A stretch of DNA of 64,000 nucleotides from Porodaedalea pini (taxonomy: Eukaryota; Basidiomycota; Agaricomycetes; Hymenochaetales; Hymenochaetaceae): NCBI GenBank assembly GCA_002794775.1, contig NBAY01000062.1:186001-250000 (forward strand), in the 5' to 3' direction. The notes under the pieces were generated by a model. It saw only the letters and a program-made list of their open reading frames with translations, made no database searches and was not told where the DNA came from. Of the stretch, positions 1-9,440 are shown one piece after another. The translations under genes were made by a program, and so were the position numbers. The stretch's first letter is position 1. Each line of letters opens with the position of its first letter.

Positions 1-2
1 AC

Positions 3-269
3 CAGCTTGATCCGCAAACCGCCTTTGGGGAAGATCTCGCTTTACCGAGCGGCACACTGCCTTGGCCGGAAGAGCTCACTTCAATTTCTGTCAAGCTCAG
101 ACAGTCTCATCCGGACGTTGCTGTTCCGAATCTAGAGAACGAAACACGACTTATGAGAATGACTGCAGTCGGCCACGCTGCAAAGTTGTCGTTGACACCG
201 GTAAGGGAAGGCGAGGCTCCGCTAAGACTGAATGCCCATGATGCAAAGTGGTTGCCTAGGGAGAAATAG
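3..269 (+). CDS. C-terminal end of an unidentified protein (partial)
   Basis: An open frame enters from the left edge of the window and runs 88 codons to a TAG at 267-269. The peptide has the mixed composition of a real protein, with segments such as LPWPEEL and LRLNAHDAKWLPREK before the stop. I do not recognise the family. No splice signal interrupts it, and the following 300 bp are AT-richer, as expected of a 3' untranslated region. It could be the last exon of a host gene lying mainly outside the window, and is the only candidate here for an undamaged host gene. A longer minus-strand frame over the same bases (107-436) looks less protein-like. Confidence 0.4.
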   Translation, partial: QLDPQTAFGEDLALPSGTLPWPEELTSISVKLRQSHPDVAVPNLENETRLMRMTAVGHAAKLSLTPVREGEAPLRLNAHDAKWLPREK

Positions 270-1946
270 CGTGTCATCAGCGTTCCAGTGTACCGGACGT
301 GTTGGAAGTCTAGCACGTAGTCTATCCTTCCGGCATGCCCGATTATAATACAACCCATGTAAATTGCCGCAAACTCGGACGTCCGATCTTTGTCGCTACA
401 CCTAAAAGACATCTTTTCAATGTTCGCTGCTATCAATACTCATTAATATTTTGCCTTTTTAAAAAAATTCCGAACATCGATCGGAACGGGATATAATCAA
501 TAGTAATATTAAGGTAGGGAAAGTATAAACTCGACCAACCAAGTCACATCACTGTCACGAACCCTGAGCACTGCATTTACCCCATTTGGAAGGACCCTAA
601 CGGCAAAAATCTCGAAGGATCCAAGGTCAACTTTCTAACTTCTAAAAAATTCCTTCCATAATTCACTGAGCTTGTCTCCTGTAGGCTCTTGCATACATTT
701 ACAAGCATAAAGAAGAGTTCATTGGGATTCTTTTGAGGTTCAGACAAACTTACCAAATGTGGCACATGACAAATATGTTACAAATCATGTAATTACATAA
801 TATATTCCCTTCTTTGGAGCAGCAAAATATTCAGTCCAGAAAATTGAGTTGTATCCAGAAGCCTGGAAATGCAATTCTATAGTATTTGACAAAAGCAACT
901 TTTTTCCTTAAATAGAAAGCTCTAAACTCAATATTCAGAAAAAATAAATCCATATATCTGTAGCCACAGATGTCCTCTAAAGTTCTATGAGAATGAAAGA
1001 TGCATTTGGGAGAAGACACCTGTTAGGGTCAGGTGAATATTCCAATTCTTTAACCACGAAGGTGTTGCCTTCCGGACTGTATCGTCCTCTGAGTGGTGTA
1101 TTACCGAGACGACTTTACTTATCTTTGAGCGATCCCGTAACCAGCTTCTCCTTCACTGCCCTTATCAGGTGGAACCTGAGGTTGGTATTGAAAGCACTTA
1201 GTTACAGCAGATAGGGGAGGTAATGCCCTAGAGGGTCGAGAGACATTCGGTTATGCTGCGATGTTGTCTAGGAGGCAAACTGCAAGGCTTGGTGTATCTG
1301 AGATGCACTCAACCAGACTTGGTTCTGTGAACAATGAGAGGAACCTTCTAAGTGTGGCGTAGCCAAGGGTCTACTCAATCAAAGTCAATCCTTATTCAAC
1401 TTGGGACAAATCCTCAACCCAGTATGGGGCGGACTTGTTATTCAACCAAGGAGGATATTACACAGTGGTAGTTATAGATGTAGAGGTAGGGGTAAGAAGT
1501 AGCAGTGTTCTGTAACCTTCTGAAAGTGATAGAGAATGAGGATCTGGGGTGCTAGTTACTCGGCCTTATATAGCCTACTGAATTTCCAATTTCTTTACAT
1601 TCCATCCAACCAGATGCCCTTCTATCTCCTTCCTATGTTTCAGGTGGCCACAGCACTTGGCTGCTGCGGTGGGGATGTATGCTCATGTACTCCGTCCAAT
1701 GGTTTGCTTGTATTCTGCAATTTGGACTGCAGGCGTGAGTCACGTGATGTCTGCACATGCGCGCTGAAGTGCGAGCAGACTAATTTGGTAGTTGGGCTCC
1801 CGCATTCTTCACATGCTTCGGTTTAATTAACTTCCTGCTTCTCCCGTGTGCTTCTATATCGGGGCTTTACTTCCCTGCTTCTCGAAGTGTCTTCCTTGGT
1901 TGTGGCACTGCATAGCCTATTAGGTTGCATTGCTGTGCTCAGGTGT
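270..1946. other. No recognisable gene
   Basis: AT-rich to mixed sequence in which all frames are short and none resembles a known protein. The stretch at about 1000-1600 has a TATA-like cttatatag at 1564-1572 and could be an old LTR, but I see no matching copy, terminal repeat or flanking duplication in the window, so I do not call one. Confidence 0.5.
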
Positions 1947-2558
1947 TCATTCCTCCCATTCAAATCCATTGGGGATAATCATGTGGACCCATGGGTTATC
2001 CTTGGCTCGCCATTCAGTGTCAGGTCCGTTCGGTGATAGGGCTGCTCCGCCGAGACATGTCTCCATTGTGAATGGTGGGTCATGTACTCCTAAGGCTAGA
2101 GTGATCTTGAACGTTCGTCTTCCTGACACGTGCTCAAATTCGTATAGTGTAATTGTGCCTAGATGCTTTATGTTCCTGAGGTATGCCCAACAGTGCTTGA
2201 GTGCTGTCGTTATGTGTATTGGTACATCATTCCCTTGTACTGGACTCGGGGTAGGTATTCGTATCATCATCTTGCAGTTCCTGCATTCTTCATGTGGCTC
2301 CTTATTGTATTGGATGACTGTATCCCATTTGTAGTTTTCCATGCCACATTCTTCTTTACTGATGTGGACTTTATATGTCTTGGCATCTTGATAGTAGATT
2401 GCCTGTCCTGTTTCAAAGTATGGGGATTGGCCTTCCCACTTGTGTGCTCGTAATGTGACGTCCTAGTCCATTAATCCTATTGTCTTTAGGAGTTCTGGGA
2501 CCTTCTGTGCTACATTCTGTAGTAGCATGCACTTGGTGCATTGGGGATCAACCTCCAT
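1947..2558 (-). pseudogene. Unidentified decayed ORF with one in-frame stop
   Basis: Reading the minus strand from an ATG at 2558 gives about 203 codons in one frame to the stop at 1947, broken once by a TAG near 2465. The start reads MEVDPQCTKCMLLQNVAQKV. Later residues include EPHEECRNCKMM, so there are two Cys-x2-Cys pairs that could bind zinc. The composition is protein-like, but I do not recognise the family. Nothing next to it helps: the sequence on both sides has no identifiable gene. It is most likely a remnant of a mobile element or of a lineage-specific gene. The evidence is only the unbroken frame on both sides of a single stop. Confidence 0.3.
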
Positions 2559-4624
2559 TAGTTGTCCTTTACTTTCTTGATGTTTGTGTGCCATGTCACA
2601 AGGTGTGACAGTGTAGTGTGACTGTGACTGACAGATTTTTGCCTGGGCAAGTATCCGTCAAGATCAGGTGACTGCGTAATCACATGTATGATTGACGATG
2701 ATCCACTTTGATCGACATTTCTGAATGTGCGAAAATTTCCTTTCAACACTGGAGTTATGGGGAATGTGGTGTCCTGGACGTCCTGGACGTCCAGTGCCTA
2801 GATCTAAGGGAGATTACCGAGATGATGTAAAATTAGTAATATGATGGTGCCAAAAAGCTGAAAAGTTATGTAATTAATCTAATGTAGAAAGTGATGCTAC
2901 AGTATGTATGCGTCTTGTTTGCACCATGTGTTGAGCCTGTCTAGAGGGAGTTGATCATGGAGGAATAGAAAGTCTCATTTGACCTGGATTATCTATACTA
3001 CATAATCTCAGTTGTTGCAGTCACAGGCAAAAAAAGTGTGTCATTCTTGTCTGACCGACACTCTGCTCAGACAAGCTCACATAAATTAGACATAGGTAAA
3101 CTCAGATTTATCTACAGCAGGCCTTGTGTGTTCTGTTATAATTGTATCTGTATCATAGCCAGCGAGGTTGCCTAATCTCATGTGGCAGAGGTGTCAAAAC
3201 ACTATGCAGATTGGCATATCAATTAAATAAACAGCAGCTACAAATAGCACATCAACTCTAACTGAAAGTGAAATAAAGCTAATTATAAACATCAACATAT
3301 GATCCTGAGTAACACACTGCAAAGGTGATGAATCACGCCAGGGCCTGCCAGCAAACTTCTCCCTTCCATCTACAAAGAACACAGAAAGCATAAGTGATGT
3401 TTTACAGTGCTTCTAGGAATATAGATCTAACCAGGTACTTAGGTTTCAGTTGGCTTGACAAGCACAATGCCAAAAACTTATAGAGAATCAGGCGCATGCA
3501 CTTGCTGCGCAATGCTACAGCAAAGGAAACTCTGGTAGGAAAGCACTCTTTAGTAAAACAAAGGTTGAGTCCTGTCCTTAAAATTGCTACATCCAAGTGC
3601 AAAGCTTCAAATCATTCAGAAATTTGCTGGCCTCTTTGACTAGATGCATTCAGTCTTAGCATGGCAGACAAGTAGCTTACCAAATTGTTTACGTTGGCAG
3701 AATCTATGTGCCATGGCCATGAGAAAGGACCTTGCAGAATCCACGTGTTACACAACCTCTTCTAAACCCTGTGATAGAAGAAGTATTTTTTTTAGAATTT
3801 ATTAACTGTGTTATTAGATTCAGAAACAGAAATCCTGATCAAAAATAAGCAGAGGAGAAAGATGCTTAGGCTCCTGGCTCAAGAAATCTTACTTATAGAA
3901 AGATAGTACAGTGACAGACTATCATATCTGTGGGTATGACACATAGAAGGTAAGCTTCATGCTCATTGTGCTGCATTATGGAGAGTCAATCTAGGATTGG
4001 ACCAGGATATCCACTCTACAAGCTTGTGCCTAGAAAATTCTGCAAGGTCATGACATGTGGAGCTCCATATGGCCTTCCTTGGGTAGCGAGGTCAGGAGTT
4101 AATGTAGGGAAAGCTATTTAGAAGGTGAGCATATAAGCCTGCCTCTTGGCTTCTATTTTGACAACAGCCCCCTGCAAATATAGTGCTCTGAACAATTATG
4201 CGGAAGCCTGTGGATCCACTACCCTAATTTATCTAGCTATCCAGAGCTATATTCGAATCCCACTCCTGTATTACAACTGCCTCCTGTGCAGACATCTACA
4301 ACAGAGGGGGGAGAAACCTTACAGAAAACAATTAAATATCACCTCCCAGGGGGATGTGGGAATAAAGGCAACTAAAAATGCCATCGATTTTACTGCAAGA
4401 GGCACTGCTTAGGAGAGGGGGGGTGTTCTGTACACAAGGCAGCAGGAGGTAAGCAAAGAGGAAATCTACTGCAGTATGAGACAGAGGACTTAAATGCCTT
4501 TTCAAAAGAGTTCTCAGAAGGGCAGGCTACCCTTATTACCCTCCCAACCTCACAAGGTATATCTATACAGCCAAGTGCCATGGTATACCTTTCTGTACAG
4601 CAAGTATCTGCCCCTCTAATTTGA
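2559..4624. other. No recognisable gene
   Basis: About 2 kb with only short frames. A 12 bp perfect palindrome (ctggacgtccag) within a short tandem repeat lies near 2774-2795. A weak open frame at 4146-4412 (+) has no recognisable features. The region is probably decayed repeat sequence. Confidence 0.5.
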
Positions 4625-5328
4625 CAGCACTATGCTATGCCAATTGGCTCTCTTTGGGAGAGGGAGTTCAACAAAGCCCATGTTTCCCAGTATCTAAAGA
4701 AGCAGGCCAATGATGCTGAGAGGGAGATTGAGGTGCAGGCTAAGCGCTTGGTGACCATAACTTACTTTAGCCAGGTACTTCAAACTTTAGCTAGCTACAA
4801 AAGATAGATTCTTACTTCTACAATCTGCAGGTTGATAGGGAGCCCCTCGTGATTCAAACTATCTGCAATCAGAACAGCATGACGAGCTTGAATGAACTTC
4901 ATAAAACAAATGAAGCTATGGATCTCCTAGGCCTTCTTGGCCTGGGAACTATTCATTGACTCTTCTGGCACTTCTGCAACAAAGCCTGGGAGCTGAAAAC
5001 TATTGGTGTCCCATTGGATCTCAGGCCACTTCAAAGGCTTCTGATATGCTCATACAAGGTAAATCAGGAAGACCTAGCACTGCTTCAAGGCATTGAGGAC
5101 CAGAAGGCCCAGCATGGCTTTACGATCACAAATAAACCTAAATGAATGGGTGAGACACTTGTTTCACCTAAGAAGCAACGCATAAGGACTGGGATTAATC
5201 AGGATGATCTGCCACTTTCTCCTACATCTAAGGCACTGTTCAGTGTCTCTCAGTCCCCAGCACAAGGGAGACAGCTATCGCCTATCCTCTCTGGATCTGT
5301 AAAGGATCAGAACTCTGACTTGAGGTAG
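4625..5328 (+). pseudogene. Unidentified spliced gene remnant, cut at its 3' end by a MITE
   Basis: A frame opens after a TGA at 4622-4624 and reads through a charged, probably helical segment (KKQANDAEREIEVQAKRL). A good short intron follows at 4775-4830 (GTACTT..CTGCAG), and the frame then continues to the end. In-frame stops lie at about 4958 (TGA) and 5143 (TGA). The last part has SPKKQRIRTG and a Ser/Pro-rich tail. The final codons (5319-5328) come from the terminal repeat of an inserted MITE, so the natural 3' end is lost. I do not recognise the family; a transposon-encoded protein is possible. The intron and frame continuity are seen directly; the rest is inference. Confidence 0.35.
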
Positions 5329-5437
5329 TGGGCCATTGAGATGGCAAGCTACGATTACTGTTTTCTGTGTCTTACATTTTATATGAGGACTAAAGCTTGC
5401 AAATTATACTAAAACATTATTCTCATTAGTGAATTAT
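5319..5437 (+). mobile_element. MITE, left part only (copy 1 of a 178 bp family)
   Basis: It begins cttgaggtagtgggccatt like the two complete copies at 14237-14414 and 38531-38708. It is cut after gtgaattat by the gypsy LTR at 5438, and the right terminal inverted repeat is missing. It lies across the end of the unidentified gene to its left. Confidence 0.75.
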
Positions 5438-5876
5438 TGTTAGGTGGGAGTTCAGGAGACGACTCGGACTGGGCAGGCCTCGGCTGACTGTTGTCTGGGA
5501 CATGCTATACTCGAGCAGGGACTCGGGACACGCTATACTCAGACTAGGTCGTCACAGAGGTAAGAGGATTAATACAATGTACTCTACTACAGGAGGGGGA
5601 CGCGGTCTCACCTAGGTCGTCACAGAGGTAAGAGGAAAAGCAGAACAGGTGTTCAGATGCGATTCCTCTTCCTTATATACAGTGATCACCTCATGAGAAC
5701 CGGTTGCCCCATTGTCTAAGATTATATAAAGGGAGCGGAATGGAACGAATGAAGGTCATGTGAAAGGAGTGTGGGAAATGATTGAAAAGATGATTAATTA
5801 TAATAAAAAGAAGCAATTAAAAGAAAAGAAATGATAAAAAGGAAAATAAAAGAAGGGAAAAGTTTGAGTCCTGACA
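5438..5876 (-). repeat. Gypsy LTR (439 bp), truncated element
   Basis: It starts tgttagg and ends ctgaca, matching the LTRs at 23285, 29090, 55437, 61272 and 62674 with small indels. It is the 3' LTR of a minus-strand element whose pol gene follows immediately at 5877. The left flank is MITE sequence. The right-hand part of the element is lost where array A begins. Confidence 0.9.
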
Positions 5877-6555
5877 TTACCCCCCCCCCTCAAGGTTGGG
5901 CGTCCCGACCAACCAAGATCGTGGTCGTCTGGCTCAGTGTTGACGAAGAGTGGATGGAGTCGTTGGCGAGGAATGTCGAGTTTTCGAGGAGCACCAGGGT
6001 GTTTCTGATAGAACTCAGTGATCGCCTCCTTTGCGTTCTTACCGAAGTCCGTCTCAGGCTGCCAAGTCGGTTTGTTGTATCCGACCCACTTGACGAGGTA
6101 CTGCAGTTTTTCTCGATGCAGATGTGAGTCGATGACCTCATCAACCTCATATTCTTCCTCATTGTCAACAATCTCCGGTGGTGGCAGTGACTGCTGTTTC
6201 TGGCCTTCGAAGGCTGGTTAGACAGTGGGCTTTAGTAGAGCTTCGTTGAAGACGAGGTGGACCTTTTTCCATCGCTTTGGGAGCTTGAGCTTGTATGCAC
6301 CTGCTCCTACCTTGTCGACGACGTCAAAGGGACCGTACCACTTGTCAGCAAGCTTCTTCATTGGCGAGTTTGTACTGATGTTTCATCCGTCAAGGAAGAC
6401 CTTGTCGCCAGCCTGGTACTGTACCGATGTTCCTGCCGTCCAGTCATGGTAGCACTTCATGTCCTCCACTGCCTTGACCAGGTTGTCCTTTGCAACGTGA
6501 TGAGTCTCCTTGATGTGCTTCGCAAATTCTTCCGCTGACATGTTGGCAGAGGAAG
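5877..6555 (-). pseudogene. Gypsy pol, C-terminal remnant (GPY/F region and chromodomain)
   Basis: This minus-strand frame matches the C-terminal 225 or so residues of the intact pol genes at 23674-27264 and 55863-59453. It has the region after the integrase core and a chromodomain (LQYLVKWVGYNKPTWQPE). One in-frame TAA lies at about 6220, in the linker between the two, so this copy is inactive. The upstream end is cut cleanly at 6555 within the codons for an MSAEEF-like stretch, where the 363 bp terminus of array A begins. No continuation of this pol copy is found in the window. Confidence 0.85.
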
Positions 6556-6918
6556 TTACGATTACTGAGTTTACGAAGTATCGTCTTTTGTTGTGGGCAA
6601 AGTTAGGGAGCCCGATTTGGGTTTTTGTCAGCTTTTATAAGCTGATGGCATACCATATATGTTAATTTTGGACCCCTTTTCTGCTAAATTCGGGCTGTGG
6701 CTATGAAGGGTTCACTGCTTTTGTGGCTGTACAGTGCTCACTTTCTTCATCAACATATTTAATTTTATTCAACTATCCAAATCGCAAGCTTGAAGCATGT
6801 AAAAAACCTTCAGACAATTCGCTGTCTGTCTATGTATTTTTGGTAAAATAAAGTGACCTGGTTGAATTAAAAATCGGTCGAAAGCAGAGTTGACGACAGT
6901 ACCAACATGTGATCTCCA
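6556..6918 (+). mobile_element. Terminus of array A (363 bp repeat shared by arrays A, B and C)
   Basis: The sequence from ttacgattactgagtttacg to gatctcca recurs at 37039-37400 (inverted) and 46537-46899 with few differences. The outer flank differs each time (gypsy pol here, Copia in the others), while the inner side leads to the same BTB gene, as expected of a mobile-element end. It contains a 7 bp stem hairpin, TCAGCTT-TTAT-AAGCTGA, at 6629-6646. It codes for nothing recognisable. It does not begin with TC or end with CTRR, so it is not a canonical Helitron end, and no inverted partner was found at the far side of the arrays. The class is unknown. Confidence 0.65.
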
Positions 6919-7755
6919 ATTTATAAGGTTGCACTACTCTGCACTATACACTACTAGGGACGAGAAAAAAAGAAAAGGGGAAGGGGAAAGAAAGTAGAGT
7001 TAATGCAATGGTGCCCATGTCAAGGCATGTAAAGTTTAAAGGCTGCGTAAGTAGTGGCGACGTATAGGAGGACGTGTTACACGTATATACCATTTAAGGG
7101 GAAAAAGAGAAATAATATCCTCTGTTTCAAAGAGATTGTCATAAAGGAAATCATATGGATTAACTTCTTCAAAAAAAGGAAGGCGGCATGTGTACGTGAT
7201 GTCGTGTATTGCCATCATAAGTCAAAAGGGAAATGGCCGGTGGACGGCGAGCATAAAATGCGAATTTGGTCTCAAGCGCCTCAGCAGGCTGGAAAGGTGG
7301 GGCCTGGGGGTTGAGAGTAGACATAAGGGCGATTTGTCGGTTCCATTCGGCCGACGAATAAATGAGGTGCGAATGTTCGGGGAGGGTAGGGGGTGGAGCC
7401 TGAGTGGTGACCACGGGTGATATGATAATCTCAACAGACGAGGCTGGCGAGGATGTAACTGCTGGTTGCTCGACCACGGCAGGAGGCGTGGGCAAGGATG
7501 GTGATAGATGGGCTGATCTGCGACGTCTGTGGCGACGACGACAGGGTGGGGCGCGATAAAATGAGATGGGTTGGCACAGAGGCATCGACAACGACGATCG
7601 AAGAGACAAGACCGCAGAAAGAATGCGGTCGAGTACGCGATTAAAGCGGATAAGAGTTCTGCGTTGATGCATGGAGGGATCACTCGTCGTCGACGGGGCA
7701 AGGTCTCAGAGCGACTTTCCCACGATAGGGATGATGGTAGTAAGAGGTTATGTGA
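6919..7755. other. Array A segment missing from arrays B and C
   Basis: This 840 bp stretch separates the terminus from the BTB gene only in array A. It is bounded by a 13 bp direct repeat (ATGTGATCTCCAA at 6907-6919 and 7750-7762). Arrays B and C join exactly across that repeat. A proline-rich minus-strand frame lies at 7169-7672 and would run divergently from the BTB gene. It may be the start of a neighbouring host gene taken along, but I do not recognise it and its reality is uncertain. Confidence 0.45.
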
Positions 7756-7767
7756 TCTCCAACCTCA

Positions 7768-8756
7768 GTGGGAGGCACCGTCGACGAGTCTGTCTCCTTC
7801 ACCTTTCTCTTGGGATTTCTCTGCTTTTTACTTTATCACACTACATCACTGCTTGTCTTGGTAGCCGTCCCGTCACAGCTGCCTGCCTGCCCACCTGCAC
7901 TGCTCGAGGCAACGAAGAGGTCGACAACAGCATGGCAAGAGGACCTCCAATCGCTCTTTCATCGCGCGAAGGATTGCTTCCCAGACGACGTCTGGGATCT
8001 AATGGATGAGGACGCGATGGACAAAGGCCGCAACGCGGACTCGGAGGTTCGGGGACATAAACGTGAGCACGAGCGCAGAACCTACCACCTGTCCTTGAGA
8101 CTAACAAATGCTAGCTATCGTTTATGCTCGTGCACTACTCAGTCCCCAGGCGCACTATTTCTCGTTCCGCCCGACACCTATCGCGTCCCCACTTCCTTTC
8201 GCTGCCTCTCCGACATCGTCTCTTCCAATGCCGACAACATCTGCACACTCTCTCGACCTTGGCGTTGAGTTCCCCTACCGCCTCGATGTGCTCCACTTCA
8301 CCTTCCCAATTCTGGCCTATCTCCCCTGCGCCCTCTGTAATCGGCTCCCTCACGCGCATATCTCTCAACCATAATCCCGCGTTACTCGCCAACGAGCTCG
8401 AGTATCTCTATACAGGAAAGGGATTTGGGGATGTGTTTGAGTTTTTGTTCGATGCGAACGAGGAGGGCCGGGAAGGCGACGCCAATGTGGAAGAGGCACG
8501 CGTCGACAAGCTTCGGAAGGGCCTTGTCTTCATGTGGAGGTCTCGTCTGTATTCTGACAGTCGCATTGAACTACACAGCGATATGCCAACAATGGGTGCT
8601 CCTTGCAATGAAGAATAGACGACCGCCGTCTTCTGCTCGCATCGATTCGTTCTTGTTTCGCGTGCGCCATATCTCTACGATCAACTCATCACCTATGGTC
8701 TCAAGAATACCCCTGCCCGGCGAGCTCACGACCCTTCGCCTTCCCTTGCCTCCCAC
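7768..8756 (+). pseudogene. BTB/POZ-domain gene, N-terminal part (array A copy)
   Basis: The frame carries a BTB-like start (LFHRAKDCFPDDVWDL), then a 52 bp intron (8063-8114, GTGAGC..GCTAG), then IVYARALLSPQAHYFSFRP, where BTB domains have their conserved His-Lys and Ala-Arg positions. After a frameshift near 8310 comes ALLANELEYLYTGKGFGDVF, and after a TAG at about 8616-8618 a second BTB-like stretch with AVFCSHRFVLVSRAPYLYDQL. BTB domains mediate dimerisation and often recruit cullin-3 ligases. In arrays B and C the same gene continues into a Ser-rich linker and, in B, a CAP-Gly domain. Here homology ends at about 8756. Start uncertain; broken by frameshift and stop. Confidence 0.7.
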
Positions 8757-9430
8757 GAGTGCGAGCGGCATACCACGCGAGACCCGTGAACAACGTCAGC
8801 AACGATGGCAGCAGCAATGAGAACAGCGTCGGCGTAAGCAGGCCCAAGAACTCGTCAGGCTGCTCGCTATCGAACGATCCCTTGCGAACGCCGAGGTGAG
8901 TCATCCATCATCTTTGTTATTGGCTGACTGATCTGAGGGCCTTTCAGGAAGAACAAAGTGTTGCCACATTGGATGCTGAGACGTTCGTCTCAACTGACAC
9001 GTCTGCGAATGCGACGCCGTCTGGCTCAGGTACCCCAACAAGTACGGTCATCGTACCAGGGCGTGACAGATCTGGCAAGTCGTGGCGCGCCGAGTTTGGG
9101 ACACACAGCCGAATGCACACGAGCAGGCAACTGTGGTGCGTCGATGGCGCGCTCTCTAACAATTCGCGCCCGGATGGTGGCAGAAGCGGCAACACCCTCG
9201 ACATCAACTTCGAGGCCTGACACAGAGACGGAGGATGATGGCGAGCCGGATGTGGATGGTGATGTCGAGATGGAGACGACGACATCACACGACCAGGACA
9301 TGGACGAAGACTTGCCCCCGCCTCCTTCACTTCCCCACGGACGTCGGACCGTCGGAATCGTTGCAGACTCTCCCTGACCAGCGGCGACCGGAGCAGCCGA
9401 TGTAGGTGTCGCGGGTACGCCTGATGCGCT
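8757..9430 (+). pseudogene. Captured fragment of an unidentified gene
   Basis: Downstream of the BTB break a different coding sequence begins. It has a highly charged Gln/Arg-rich helix (ending RRRKQAQELVRLLAIERSLANAE, with one TGA stop at about 8818), a good 52 bp intron at 8896-8947 (GTGAGT..TTTCAG), then a Thr/Ser-rich stretch and an acidic region (EDDGEPDVDGDVEME). It is not present in arrays B or C. The charged helix could form a coiled coil. I do not recognise the gene. It ends where the Prp8 N-terminus starts, so it is bracketed by two other captured genes in the same orientation. Confidence 0.4.
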
Positions 9431-9440
9431 CGATGTCGAT

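Noticed and set aside
107..436. 109-codon minus-strand frame at the left edge
   Set aside because: It overlaps the plus-strand gene end at 3-269, which has the more protein-like composition. Both cannot be excluded, but only one is reported.
1536..2453. Several overlapping plus-strand frames of 62-134 codons
   Set aside because: Their translations are low in protein-like patterns and overlap a better minus-strand frame.
6556..6918. Array terminus as a Helitron end
   Set aside because: It lacks a 5' TC, a 3' CTRR and A/T insertion context, and the hairpin is about 70 bp from the end. It is left unclassified.
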